From Kitasatospora aureofaciens (lineage in GTDB: Bacteria; Actinomycetota; Actinomycetes; Streptomycetales; Streptomycetaceae): DNA of 64,000 nucleotides. The notes beneath the pieces were generated by a model that saw nothing but the letters and a program-made list of their open reading frames with translations, was not told the DNA's origin and ran no database searches. A program made the position numbers and the translations under genes. The stretch covers positions 248,001 to 312,000 of the forward strand of contig JODU01000017.1 of assembly GCA_000720845.1 (NCBI GenBank), read 5' to 3'. Positions 19,701-27,156 of the stretch are shown here, piece after piece; position 1 is the first letter of the stretch, and the number at the start of each line of letters is the position of its first letter.

Positions 19701-20030
19701 CGGGCCCCGGCCGACGGAGTCCCTGGTGACCCGGACGTGATAGGCAGTCTGCCGGGCGCCGTGACCGGGAGCGGCCAGCTCCCAGGACAGCCGGGGGAGT
19801 TCGACGTCCGTGCCGAGCAGGTTCTCGGCGTACTCGACGCTGGTGCGCACGACGCGGAGTCCGGGCCCAGTCTCCGGCCGGCGGCCCGCCGTGCCGGCTC
19901 CGCCCACCGCGGCCGCGCCGCCGGTGGTCAGCGCGGTGACGCCGGCGGCGCCCGCGGTCGCCACGGTGCCGCGGAGGAAGACTCTGCGGTTCCATCCCCC
20001 GGCTGTGCCCTCGGCCGATTCGTCGGTCAT
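16716..20030 (-). CDS. Secreted alpha-L-rhamnosidase, glycoside hydrolase family 78
   Basis: A 1104-residue exported enzyme predicted to release terminal alpha-L-rhamnose from plant glycans or glycosides. ATG 20030 follows AAGGCGGA and starts a Tat-like signal (RRVFLRG at about 16-22, then a long Ala/Gly stretch); the frame is open further upstream. Family features include the immunoglobulin-like N-terminal domain (LSWELAAPGHGARQTAYHV), two beta-sandwich modules around 'RRVGDQVLDPGFTDYDE', then the (alpha/alpha)6 barrel with EKNGWTGD. Glu700 of that block fits the GH78 general acid. The C-terminal end is a beta-sandwich. An operator-like palindrome lies 133 bases upstream and is nearly repeated before the RhaS-like gene at 56.4 kb. 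Confidence 0.88.
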   Translation of the reverse strand: MTDESAEGTAGGWNRRVFLRGTVATAGAAGVTALTTGGAAAVGGAGTAGRRPETGPGLRVVRTSVEYAENLLGTDVELPRLSWELAAPGHGARQTAYHVRVTRDSVGRGPRTHTVWDSGRVASDRSVGVPYGGPVLRPRTRYHWQVRVWDAAGRRSPWSETRWWETSLPADGWRASWIGAEEPPAPPSLEGASWIWSPGATSSDAPEGERRFRATLALPAGSVVKRAVVAATADDDFTLYVHGQQVLHAPRQTDGWRTGRTADVTEQARSADGEILVAALATNRAGASVNPGGLLARLLVETEDGRTHELRTGDGWRTSDTPREGWERPGFDDGGWEPAAVLAPYGQGPWGANVSVTAPEAPAPLLRRSFTVRGRVTRARLHISGLAYYEAEINGRRVGDQVLDPGFTDYDETVLYAVHDVTELLRRGENAIGVALGRGFYGMTTPNVWNWHRAPWHGEPRLLAQLEIDHPDGTRTTVATDTEWRITEGPTLSNSLYAGETYDARRAPDGWSGPGFDDSGWRPAGVREAPGGRLRAQPHDPIGIVDTARPKAIEELRDGVYVVDMGRTMAGWTRLTVRGAAEGTVVRLVHGEKLKDDGSVHAETGHVPGRFQTDEYVCAGRDEEVWEPSFTYKGFRYVEVHGLPARPAPGDVLGRLVHSRVEEVSSFTCSEPFYEWLDGAMRRTVLNNLHGIPTDTPMYEKNGWTGDAQLGTPVMTYAFGMQRFLSKWLGDLADSQTGDGQLPVIVPSGGWGYGDLGPSPEWTTVYPFVVRELYRVYGDERAAREHWTTLTRYLDWELGRLRDGLAVTALGDYLAPGYGGNPPEDTRLTATAYLYRALLHTAELGEALPGLPGDNDVPRRYRAAAEGLRTAFNEAFLGPDGHYRTAKDPDYRQTSNAIPLAFGLVPPGARATVLESLVADIGKRGNHLNTGALGTSVLLRVLCAHGRPDVAHSVATRRTYPSWGYWHDNGADTMWEMWPLDSRSRDHYFQGTVAQWLYENVAGLRPGDAGWRTFAVRPDARTGVDWARTSIRTVRGEAAVAWSAVDGRLRLTVRVPVGSRAEVHVPVSAGGRASVPDGAEFLRSVPGFDILRVGHGSWEFTGDA

Positions 20031-20162
20031 GTGTGTCCGCCTTTGCTCGTCGTGCCGACGCAGCGGGAACGAACCGCGCGTGTGACTCGCGTCGGCTGCC
20101 TGGACGTACGGATTGACGGGGAGTGAGGTGGAGCGGAGTGGGGGCGGTGGGGATCGCTGGGG

Positions 20163-20177
20163 TTGAAACGATTCAAT
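20163..20177 (-). promoter_or_regulatory. LacI-type operator upstream of the rhamnosidase
   Basis: TTGAAACGATTCAAT contains the inverted arms TTGAA/TTCAA around a central CG, the usual plan of LacI-family operators. It lies in the 344-base gap 20031-20374 between the rhamnosidase and the DinB-like gene, in which I see nothing else beyond the ribosome site of the DinB gene. Thirteen of 14 bases of TGAAACGATTCAAT recur at 56442-56455. Confidence 0.65.
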
Positions 20178-20374
20178 CCCCGTCCTCACGATCCTACGCA
20201 CGCGCTGCGGGCCGCATCAAGGGATGCGACAACGGCGGTACCGCGCCGCGGTGGTCGCCGTCCCGCCGTGCGGAAGGAATTCGGTCGCGCCCGCGGGCCG
20301 CGAGTCGTTAGCCTCGGCCTCCGCCGGAACGCCGCGTGGCGCGGGCGCACCGTGGACCGTGAAAGGGGCCGGGC

Positions 20375-21097
20375 ATGGAGATCGAGGGCGCGCGGACGGA
20401 CCGGTTGGGCGTGCTGCTCGACCAGTTCGACAAGGCCAGGGAGATGGCCCAGGTGCGACTGGCGGGGTTGAGTGACGAGGAGTACCTGTGGGAGCCCGCG
20501 GCCGGCTGCTGGTCGATCCGGCGCCGGGGCGAGGCGGTGACGCCCAGGGCGTACGGGCCCGGTGAGTGGGTGCTCGACAAGGGTGCCCCCGACATCCCGG
20601 CGAACGAGTACGCGGAGGTGGCCCGGCAGGCCGCGAGCGGCATGACGGTCACCAAGATCGCCGACGACTGGAGCGTGAGCGTCGAGCGCGTCGAGCAGGT
20701 CCTCGCCCACACCGGCACGCCGGAGCCCGACGCGACGCCGATCACCACCATCGCCTGGCGGCTCGCGCACCTGCACTCCTGCTTCGCGGGTCAGTGGGAG
20801 TGGACCTTCGGCGAACGGCGCCGGGATCCGCGGCTGCTGGTCGACTTCACCCCCTCCGCCGCCCTGGAACTCGAACGGTTCTGGGCGGTGATCGACCGCT
20901 GGCGAGAGGACGTCGGGGGCGTCACCGACGAGCAGCTCGACACCGTCGGCTTCTCCCAGTACCCGTACGGCTCCGACCCGGACGACCCCTACATCGGCGT
21001 CGTGGCCGGGGCCGGCCTCGAGTTCATCCACCACATGGCCGAGATCGCCCTCCTGCGCGACCTGTGGCGGGCCACCCGCTCCGGCAGCGCCGGGTAG
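20375..21097 (+). CDS. DinB-superfamily protein with an internal HTH-like insert
   Basis: A 240-residue protein of the DinB four-helix metal-binding fold. The start (LLDQFDKAREMAQVRLAGLSDEE) and the 'PAAGCWSIRRR' block are typical DinB N-terminal features, and the end has the 'FIHHMAEIALLRDL' helix with the usual histidines. Between them, residues about 78-112 contain a predicted helix-turn-helix (AASGMTVTKIADDWSVSVER) that ordinary DinB proteins lack. Members of this fold act as thiol-dependent transferases or stress proteins, but no specific reaction can be assigned. GAAAGGGG precedes the ATG. It stands alone between divergent or convergent neighbours. Confidence 0.75.
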   Translation: MEIEGARTDRLGVLLDQFDKAREMAQVRLAGLSDEEYLWEPAAGCWSIRRRGEAVTPRAYGPGEWVLDKGAPDIPANEYAEVARQAASGMTVTKIADDWSVSVERVEQVLAHTGTPEPDATPITTIAWRLAHLHSCFAGQWEWTFGERRRDPRLLVDFTPSAALELERFWAVIDRWREDVGGVTDEQLDTVGFSQYPYGSDPDDPYIGVVAGAGLEFIHHMAEIALLRDLWRATRSGSAG

Positions 21098-21200
21098 GGG
21101 ACCAGGCCGGGCGATCGCCGGGCTCGGCACCTGCTGGAGCAACACCCGGAGCAGGCGGACGCGATGGTCCGCCGGGCCGTGCGCCGCGCGAGCCGAGCGC

Positions 21201-21707
21201 TCACTCCTGCGCGTCGAACCGGGCCAGACGCGCCGTCACGTCGTCGGCGAGACGGGTGAGGAGGCGGGTGAGGTCCTCACGGTCCTGCCGCGGCCAGTCG
21301 GCGAGCGCCTCGGCGAACCAGCCGAGCAGCGATGTCACATACCGGTTGGCGGCCTCGGTGCCAGCCCCGGTCGGTTCGATGAGGCTCGCGCGGCGGTCGT
21401 GGGGGTCGGCGACCCGGCGTACCAGACCGCGTTTCTCCAGTGCCTGGACCTGGCGGGTGACGTGCGGGCCCACGACCTGCATCCGGTCGGCGATCTCGCC
21501 GATCCGCAGCGGCTGGTCGGCCGTACGGAGGGTCACCAGCACGCCCATGGCGGGACGGTCGAGGGCGAGCCCGGCCGCCTCGGCGGCGCGCTCCGTGAGC
21601 CGGCCCTTGGTGAAGGCCGCGCTGAGCTGGGTGAGCCGCGGCAGCACGTCGAGCAGCCCGGAGTGCGGGTCGTCCGGCTCGGCGGGTCCGGGGGGTTCGT
21701 GGGTCAT
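21201..21707 (-). CDS. MarR-family transcriptional regulator
   Basis: A 168-residue winged-helix regulator. The core DNA-binding part 'IGEIADRMQVVGPHVTRQV' (about 69-87) is followed by the wing signature DPHDRRASL (103-111). GGAG stands five bases before the ATG. It is divergent from the FAD monooxygenase at 21879, and the shared gap holds two strong palindromes, so it probably represses itself and the monooxygenase until a phenolic or antibiotic-like ligand binds. Confidence 0.92.
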   Translation of the reverse strand: MTHEPPGPAEPDDPHSGLLDVLPRLTQLSAAFTKGRLTERAAEAAGLALDRPAMGVLVTLRTADQPLRIGEIADRMQVVGPHVTRQVQALEKRGLVRRVADPHDRRASLIEPTGAGTEAANRYVTSLLGWFAEALADWPRQDREDLTRLLTRLADDVTARLARFDAQE

Positions 21708-21722
21708 GAGGTCTCCATTTGC

Positions 21723-21806
21723 ATACCTGACTTAGGTATCTATATCGTGGGGAGCGGCCGGTGCCTGGGAGGGTGCCGTATGGCCTCCATAAAGATACCT
21801 AAGGTA
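21723..21806. promoter_or_regulatory. Twin MarR operators in the divergent gap
   Basis: Site 1 (21723-21739) is ATACCT-5 bases-AGGTAT with perfect arms, starting 16 bases before the marR ATG. Site 2 (21796-21806) is TACCTAAGGTA with perfect arms. The 11 bases CTTAGGTATCT at 21731-21741 recur in inverted form at 21793-21803. Site 1 would control marR and site 2 the monooxygenase. Confidence 0.7.
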
Positions 21807-21878
21807 CGTATGTTTGCCGTCGATGCGACACGTGCCTCCGTCTTCCCGGGGTCCGCCCCGGTGGAAGGGTGAGAAGTC

Positions 21879-23102
21879 ATGACCCACACGTCCCGTCCCG
21901 CTCGCCGCGTACTGATCTCCGGAGCAAGTATCGCGGGCCCCGCGCTCGCGCACTGGCTCGACCGGTACGGCTTCGAGGTGACCGTCGTCGAGAAGGCTGC
22001 CGCCGTCCGCGGGGGCGGCTACGCGATCGACGTGCGCGGCACGGCACGCGAGGCCGTGGACCGCATGGGCCTGCTGCCGGCGCTGACCAAGGCGCACGTC
22101 GACAGCCAGCGGATCACCTTCGTGGACGCCGCGGGGGAGAGGGTCGGCTCGCTGCAGCCCGAGCAGCTGACCGGGGGAGAGGCCGGGGTGGATCTCGAAG
22201 TCCGGCGCGGTGATCTGGCCGACGCTCTCTACACCCCGCTGCGGGGCCGGGTCGAGTTCCTCTTCGACGACTCGATCGCGACACTCGACGACACCGGGGA
22301 CGCCGTGCACGTCGTCTTCGACAGCGGCGCGCGCCGCACCTTCGACCTGGTGGTCGGCGCGGACGGGCTGCACTCGAACACGCGCAGGCTGGTCTTCGGC
22401 CCTGAGGAGCCGTTCCACCGCTACCTCGGGCACGTCTTCGCGGGCTTCACCCTGCCGAACGAGTTCGGGCTCGCCCACGAGGCCGTGATCTGGAACGAGC
22501 CGGGCCGCAGCGCCGTCCTCTACGCCCACGAGCCCTCCGAACGGGTGCACGGCTTCCTCACCTTCACCCGCGACACCCCGCCCTTCGATGCCTTCCGTGA
22601 CCCCCGGGCCCAGCGCGACCTGGTGGCGGCATGCTTCCCCGAGCGGGTCTGGCACCTGCCGCGCCTGGTCGAGGCCATGCGGGAGGCCGACGACCTGTTC
22701 TTCGACATCGTGAGCCAGATCCACATGCGTACGTGGTCCCACGGGCGTGTCGTCCTCGCGGGCGACGCCGCGCACGCCACGTCGTTCATCTCCGGCCAGG
22801 GATCGAGCGTCGCGCTCGTCGGTGCGTACGTCCTGGCCGGCGAACTGGCCACGCACGCGGACCACGCCGACGCCTTCGCCGCCTACGAGCGCCGGATGCG
22901 TCCCTTCGCGGAGCGCAACCAGGCGCTCGCCACCAGCGGCGGCTCGGCGGTGACCCCCACGACGCGGCAGGAGATCGAGGCCCGCAACGCCCTGCTGCGC
23001 GACCCGGAGGCGGCGGCGAGGGCGATGGTCACCGCGAGCGCGCAGGAGGGGCGCGCGGTCCACTCGTCCCTGGAACTGCCCGACTACCCGTCGGCCGTCT
23101 GA
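21879..23102 (+). CDS. FAD-dependent monooxygenase (PHBH fold)
   Basis: A 407-residue group A flavoprotein hydroxylase. The N-terminal Rossmann motif GASIAGPALAHWLDRYG (about 15-31) binds FAD, VVGADGLHSNTRRL (about 158-171) is the DG region, and 'GRVVLAGDAAHA' is the second FAD motif; the usual PP after it is replaced by TSFISGQG, as in several antibiotic-modifying members. Such enzymes use NAD(P)H and O2 to hydroxylate aromatic or polyketide substrates; the actual substrate is unknown. The divergent MarR gene with twin palindromes is the likely regulator. The 3' end overlaps the convergent tetR by 19 bases. Confidence 0.88.
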   Translation: MTHTSRPARRVLISGASIAGPALAHWLDRYGFEVTVVEKAAAVRGGGYAIDVRGTAREAVDRMGLLPALTKAHVDSQRITFVDAAGERVGSLQPEQLTGGEAGVDLEVRRGDLADALYTPLRGRVEFLFDDSIATLDDTGDAVHVVFDSGARRTFDLVVGADGLHSNTRRLVFGPEEPFHRYLGHVFAGFTLPNEFGLAHEAVIWNEPGRSAVLYAHEPSERVHGFLTFTRDTPPFDAFRDPRAQRDLVAACFPERVWHLPRLVEAMREADDLFFDIVSQIHMRTWSHGRVVLAGDAAHATSFISGQGSSVALVGAYVLAGELATHADHADAFAAYERRMRPFAERNQALATSGGSAVTPTTRQEIEARNALLRDPEAAARAMVTASAQEGRAVHSSLELPDYPSAV

Positions 23103-23707
23103 GCGGACGCGGGCCCGTCCGTCGGGCCCGCCTGCGCTCGCCAGCCGTGCAGGAGCAGATCGAAGACCGTCTCCACGGTCGCACGGGGATCGCGCCGTCC
23201 CGTGGTCAGGGCGGGGACCTCCAGGACGAACCGGGCCAGCGCCGCGCACGCCGGGTCATCCGGCTCCCGGCCGAGTTCCTCCGCGATCACGGCGCTCAGT
23301 GTGTCGGCGTGTCGCATCCACATGCGCTCCCCGTACTCGCGGAGCGCGGGCGTGTCGCTGACCAGAGCGGTGAAGCCCGCCCGGCGCGGATCGGTCGCGA
23401 TCGGCACCCAGGAATCCAGGGCGTGCGCGCGGAGGGCCTCGACCACGCCCTGGCCGGCGGGTCGCTCGCGGACGGCGGCGGCCAGCGCGGCGTCGACGTC
23501 CTGCTCGCGGTCGAAGACCAGCGCCTCCTTGCTCGGGAAGTGGGCGAAGAGAGTCGTCGTCGAGACGTCGGCCCGCTCGGCGACGTCGCGGACGCTGACC
23601 CGGTCGAACCCGTGCTCCAGGAAGAGCTCGAGGGCGGCGTCGGCGATGGCCTGCCTGGTCGCGGCCTTCTTGCGCTCGCGACGGCCTGGGGTCGGGGAGT
23701 CGGGCAT
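23084..23707 (-). CDS. TetR-family transcriptional regulator
   Basis: A 207-residue one-component repressor. The N-terminal DNA-binding domain (about 10-58) shows 'AIADAALELFLEHGFDRVSV' followed by RDVAERADVSTTTLFAHFPS, a textbook TetR helix-turn-helix. The ligand domain follows and ends in a loose polar tail. It is divergent from the TetX-like monooxygenase at 23856, and the gap contains palindromes suited to TetR binding. Confidence 0.93.
   Translation of the reverse strand: MPDSPTPGRRERKKAATRQAIADAALELFLEHGFDRVSVRDVAERADVSTTTLFAHFPSKEALVFDREQDVDAALAAAVRERPAGQGVVEALRAHALDSWVPIATDPRRAGFTALVSDTPALREYGERMWMRHADTLSAVIAEELGREPDDPACAALARFVLEVPALTTGRRDPRATVETVFDLLLHGWRAQAGPTDGPASAQTADG
23109..23131. 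terminator. Strong hairpin at the convergent end of the monooxygenase and tetR
   Basis: GCGGGCCCG and CGGGCCCGC form a perfect 9-base stem with a 5-base loop, starting 7 bases after the monooxygenase stop and lying inside the last codons of the convergent tetR gene. It has no T tract, as is common in Streptomyces. Its position fits a terminator for the plus-strand gene. Confidence 0.5.
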
Positions 23708-23754
23708 GGCGCCACTCTAGCGCACGACTGGAACGAGACAGAAAGCGGCCTCAA

Positions 23755-23811
23755 GCAGAAATCTGAGCGATTGAGAAACTGAAACAGTTGCACTTTCTCA
23801 CTCGTTTCTGC
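23755..23811. promoter_or_regulatory. TetR operator region
   Basis: The gap between tetR and the TetX-like gene is unusually AT-rich for this genome. It contains AACTGAAACAGTT (23777-23789), with perfect 5-base arms, flanked by GCAGAAA (23755-23761) and its exact inverse TTTCTGC (23805-23811). Nested symmetry of this kind fits binding of two TetR dimers controlling both genes. Confidence 0.55.
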
Positions 23812-23855
23812 TTTGGTGGTTTCCACGGGGGACCCACCAACAGAAGGAAGCCACC

Positions 23856-25022
23856 ATGAACGCTCCGACGCCCTCGGGTGCGCGGATCAGCATCATCGGC
23901 GCGGGCCCGGGCGGGCTCACCTGCGCCCGTGTCCTGCGGCAGCACGGCATCGCGGCGACGGTGTACGACCGCGACCCGGACGCCGCCTCCCGGGACCAGG
24001 GAGGATCGCTCGACCTGCACGAGGAGGACGGCCAGCTCGCGCTCCGCGAAGCGGGTCTGCTGAAGGAGTTCTTCGCGCTCGCCAGGTTCGAGAGCCAGGA
24101 GGAGCGCCGCTTCGACAGCGGGGGGCGCCTCCTCGGCCACCGGCTGCCGGAGGAGGGCGAGACGGCCCGCCCGGAGATCGACCGGGGCCAGCTCCGGGAC
24201 CTCCTGCTGCGCTCGCTCTATGCCGGGACGGTGCGGTGGGGGCACGCCCTGGAATCGGTGGGAGGGCCGGCCGGCGGGCCGCGGACCCTGACGTTCGCCG
24301 ACGGCAGCACCGTGGAGACGGACCTCGTGATCGGAGCGGACGGCGCCTTCTCGCGCGTCCGCGCTGCGTTGTCCGACGCCGTACCGCGCTACACCGGCGT
24401 CGGCTTCCTCGAAGCGTGGTTCGACGACATGGAGTCCGCGCACCCGGAGCTGGCTGAGCTGGTCGGCCAGGGCAGCGCGCACGTGGCCGACGGCGAGCGA
24501 GGTCTCTTCGCGCAGCGCAACAGCGGTGGACACATGCGCGTCTACCTCATGCGCAGGGTCGCCCTGGACTGGATGGCGGCGAGCGGGCTGCGTCCGCAGG
24601 ACACCGACGGCATCCGCGCACGGCTCCTCACCGAGTACGCGGGCTGGTCACCGCGGATACTCCGCCTGATCACCGAGAACGACGGCCCCTACGTCGACCG
24701 CCCGCTCTTCGCCCTGCCGGTGCCGCACACCTGGCGGCACACGCCCGGCGTGACGCTCCTGGGAGACGCCGCCCACCTGATGCCCCCGCTCGGCGTCGGC
24801 GTCAACCTCGCCATGCTCGACGGCGCGGAACTCGCGCTCGCCCTCGCCGGCTCCGCCACCGTCGACGACGCCGTACGCACCTACGAGAAGACGATGCTCC
24901 CGCGCTCGGCCGAGATCGCCGGGATGCTGGAGGGCGGGGCGGGATTCCTGCTGGAGGAGCCGGACGCCGAGGACCTCGCCCGGTTCGGTGGGCCCGGAGC
25001 GGGCCACGGGCCGGGGGCGTGA
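23856..25022 (+). CDS. TetX-like FAD monooxygenase
   Basis: A 388-residue flavoprotein hydroxylase. FAD motifs are IIGAGPGGLTCARVL (13-27), the 'EIDRGQLRDLLLRSL' helix seen in TetX-type enzymes, VIGADGAFSRVR in the middle, and GDAAHLMPPLGVGVNLAM near the C-terminus. TetX members inactivate tetracyclines by hydroxylation, but many relatives act on other polycyclic aromatics, so resistance is only a possibility. AGAAGGAAG precedes the ATG at good spacing. The divergent TetR and the palindromes upstream suggest ligand-induced expression. Confidence 0.88.
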   Translation: MNAPTPSGARISIIGAGPGGLTCARVLRQHGIAATVYDRDPDAASRDQGGSLDLHEEDGQLALREAGLLKEFFALARFESQEERRFDSGGRLLGHRLPEEGETARPEIDRGQLRDLLLRSLYAGTVRWGHALESVGGPAGGPRTLTFADGSTVETDLVIGADGAFSRVRAALSDAVPRYTGVGFLEAWFDDMESAHPELAELVGQGSAHVADGERGLFAQRNSGGHMRVYLMRRVALDWMAASGLRPQDTDGIRARLLTEYAGWSPRILRLITENDGPYVDRPLFALPVPHTWRHTPGVTLLGDAAHLMPPLGVGVNLAMLDGAELALALAGSATVDDAVRTYEKTMLPRSAEIAGMLEGGAGFLLEEPDAEDLARFGGPGAGHGPGA

Positions 25023-25050
25023 CGCGTGCCCGGCCGGTAGCGTCGCGCCC

Positions 25051-25458
25051 ATGGATGCGCTCCTGCCGTTCGTGCTCCTCGCCGGTGGCCTCGCCGCGGT
25101 CCTCGGCTCCTTCACCTGGCTGGCGTCCCGCGTGCGCCGCCGGGGCGCGGCGGGCGGGGCGGTGGGCGCGGCGCTGGCCTCGTACGAGGAGGCCTTCCGC
25201 GCCACGGCGTACGAGTCCCACGTCGAGATCCGGGCCCAGGCGGAACGCAGGTCCCCGCTCCTGTCGCCCGACGACGACTGGCGGCGGGCTCCCGCCGCGG
25301 TGGACCGCGCCGGTGCGGAGGCCGGCCGGCCGGCTCGCCGCGGCCCGCACCGGCAGCGGCGCCGCGCGGGCCGGTGGTTCGGCCGTCGGCGCGGCCCCCT
25401 CGCGACCGGGCGCGCCGGCGGGCACGAGGGGGCGGACGGGCCGGGCTCGGCCCGCTAG
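25051..25458 (+). CDS. Small membrane-anchored hypothetical protein
   Basis: A 135-residue protein starting at ATG 25051. One hydrophobic segment (LLPFVLLAGGLAAVLGSFTW, about 4-23) is followed by a basic stop-transfer ASRVRRRG, so it probably has a single N-terminal membrane anchor with a cytoplasmic tail very rich in Arg, Ala and Gly. The second half looks disordered. There is no clear ribosome site. It sits 28 bases after the TetX-like gene and its stop overlaps that of the convergent chitinase. I recognise no family, and it could be a spurious frame. Confidence 0.45.
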   Translation: MDALLPFVLLAGGLAAVLGSFTWLASRVRRRGAAGGAVGAALASYEEAFRATAYESHVEIRAQAERRSPLLSPDDDWRRAPAAVDRAGAEAGRPARRGPHRQRRRAGRWFGRRRGPLATGRAGGHEGADGPGSAR

Positions 25459-26198
25459 CAGCTCAGGTTGTCGCCGGGCTCGACGCCGAGGAGCTGGGTG
25501 AAGCGCTCGTAGTTGTCGATCCGGCTCTGGACCTGCGCGGGATTGCGCCCGTCGCACTCCAGGCTGCCGTTGATGGACCGGATGGTCTCCCCGAACCCGG
25601 CGCCGTTGACCATGGCGTCGTGCGGGGTCATGGTGCCGGGACCTGACTGGGTGTTCCAGTACCACAGGCCCGTCTTCCAGGCCACCGCCGAGTCGTTCTG
25701 GACCAGGTCGGGGTTGCCCAGCAGGTCGATGCCGAGGGCGTCCCCGGCGGCCTTGTAGTTGAAGTTCCAGCTCAGCTGGACGGGCCCGCGCCCGTAGTAC
25801 TTGTCGGTGCCGGCCGGGCAGCCGTACGGCTGGGACGCGTCGCAGTAGTGCGGGTAGTTGGCGGTGTTCTGCTCCACGACGTGGACCAGTCCGCCGGTTT
25901 CGTGGCTGACGTTGGCGAGGAAGGCGGCTGCCTCCTGCTTCTTCACCGTGTCGCTGCCGGTGTTCGAGAACCCCGGGTAGGCGCTGAGCGCGGCGGTGAG
26001 ACCGCTGTAGGTGTAGAAGGAGTTCCGGTTCGGGAACATCTGGTCGAACTGGCCTTCGCTCACCACGAATTCGGCGGCGGCGGCTCGGGTGTCGGGCTTC
26101 GCGGGCTTCTGGGCGACGGCCGACGGCGCCATGGTCAGGGTGCACAGGGCGGCGGCCGCGCCGGTGGCGGCCAGCAGGGCGAGCTTGCGGTGCAGCAC
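25455..26198 (-). CDS. chiG: Secreted family 19 chitinase (ChiG-like)
   Basis: A 247-residue secreted endochitinase without a chitin-binding module. GTG 26198 has AGGAG 8 bases upstream and begins a Sec signal (about 1-29, ending APSAVAQ). The GH19 catalytic core shows NVSHETGG with Glu100 as general acid, Glu109 as the likely base, and the family block YYGRGPVQLSWNFNY (134-148). Four or more cysteines (CDASQPYGC and the C-terminal LSC) fit the disulfides of this family. It lies 128 bases downstream of the LPMO gene in the same direction and may be read from the same promoter. ChiG of Streptomyces coelicolor is the closest named match I know. Confidence 0.9.
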   Translation of the reverse strand: MLHRKLALLAATGAAAALCTLTMAPSAVAQKPAKPDTRAAAAEFVVSEGQFDQMFPNRNSFYTYSGLTAALSAYPGFSNTGSDTVKKQEAAAFLANVSHETGGLVHVVEQNTANYPHYCDASQPYGCPAGTDKYYGRGPVQLSWNFNYKAAGDALGIDLLGNPDLVQNDSAVAWKTGLWYWNTQSGPGTMTPHDAMVNGAGFGETIRSINGSLECDGRNPAQVQSRIDNYERFTQLLGVEPGDNLSC

Positions 26199-26326
26199 GG
26201 TAGGTACTCCTGCTCGATGGGAGGGAGAGGGCGGGGGAGGGCGGAGCGGGGAAGCGACCGGGCACCCCGCGGGGGCGTGCACCCCGGAAGGGCCGTGGTC
26301 GCTCCCGGGCCGCTCCACCCGGCCCG

Positions 26327-26845
26327 TCAGCCGCCGACGTTGACGTCGATGCAGGCGTAGAACGCGTTGGACGTGTCGGCGACGTTCCAGACGGCGAGGA
26401 CCTTCTGCTGTCCGGTGAGTCCACCGAAGTCGACCTGGTGGTTCACCACCGCGCCCGGCTTAGCGCCGCCGTCGTCGAACAGCGCGATCCGCTGACCGCC
26501 GGCGTAGTACTCCCACGTGCTGGTGGCGTGCTGAGCGGTGAGCCGCCACGAGAACGTGGTGGTCTTCGCCACCGGCGTGACCTTCCAGCCCTTGCTGTCG
26601 TCGTCCAGCTCCGCGAAGCGGCTGTTGCCGCCGCTGCAACTGGTCAGGCCCTTGGGGCCCTCGACGCTCTGCGGCTCGTACGTGATGTCGCCGCAGGACA
26701 CCGTGCCCGCGGCGCACTGGGCCTGACGGCTGGGCGGGTCGGAGATGTAGCCGTGCGCGCTCGCCGAGGAGGCGGGCAGGCTCACGGCCACGACAGGGGC
26801 GAGGACCGCGCCGATCAGGGCAGCGGTCTTCCGACGTGCGTGCAT
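26327..26845 (-). CDS. Chitin-active lytic polysaccharide monooxygenase, AA10
   Basis: A 172-residue secreted copper enzyme that oxidatively cleaves crystalline chitin and opens it for chitinases. The signal (1-30) ends ASSASA, so the mature protein starts with His31 (HGYISDPPSRQ), the required N-terminal member of the copper histidine brace. His106 is the second ligand and Phe162 in NAFYACIDV the axial residue. Paired cysteines are present (QAQC, VSC, TSC, YAC). AAGGAG precedes the ATG, and the frame is open upstream but non-coding. A DasR-type site lies 184 bases upstream, and chiG follows. Confidence 0.95.
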   Translation of the reverse strand: MHARRKTAALIGAVLAPVVAVSLPASSASAHGYISDPPSRQAQCAAGTVSCGDITYEPQSVEGPKGLTSCSGGNSRFAELDDDSKGWKVTPVAKTTTFSWRLTAQHATSTWEYYAGGQRIALFDDGGAKPGAVVNHQVDFGGLTGQQKVLAVWNVADTSNAFYACIDVNVGG

Positions 26846-27028
26846 GGGAACTCCTTCACATCCGGCCGTTCCGGGCGCGCGCGGCCATGTGTGGGGGGAC
26901 CACGCGCACGCCGAGTACGGCCTCTCGTGGGTGGGGCCAGGAGGCGCGAAGGTGACGCGCACTCACCGTCCTCGCAGGGGCGTGGGACCCCGGCAGGGCT
27001 CAACTCCGTAAACGGAGCGGTGAGTTCT

Positions 27029-27044
27029 TTTGGACTAGACCATA
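27029..27044 (-). promoter_or_regulatory. dre site (DasR-responsive element) upstream of the LPMO gene
   Basis: TTTGGACTAGACCATA carries TGGACTAGACCA, 11 of 12 matches to the core TGGTCTAGACCA of the GntR-family regulator DasR, which represses chitin and N-acetylglucosamine genes. It lies in the 311-base gap 26846-27156 between the LPMO start and the hydrolase stop. Nothing else of note is seen in that gap. Confidence 0.8.
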
Positions 27045-27156
27045 CAAGCGGTCGACGTGACCGTGTCAAGGGTGGGTCACCGGCGAACCGGGCCCCGGAG
27101 AGCCCGCGTTGGTCGGAGCCGGCGACGGCGGGAGTGCCGGGTGATCAGTCGGAGGC

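Noticed and set aside
21731..21741. CTTAGGTATCT as another iron box
   Set aside because: It lacks the 19-base symmetry and the GGCTAACC half; it fits better as half of a MarR-type palindrome pair between divergent MarR and monooxygenase genes.
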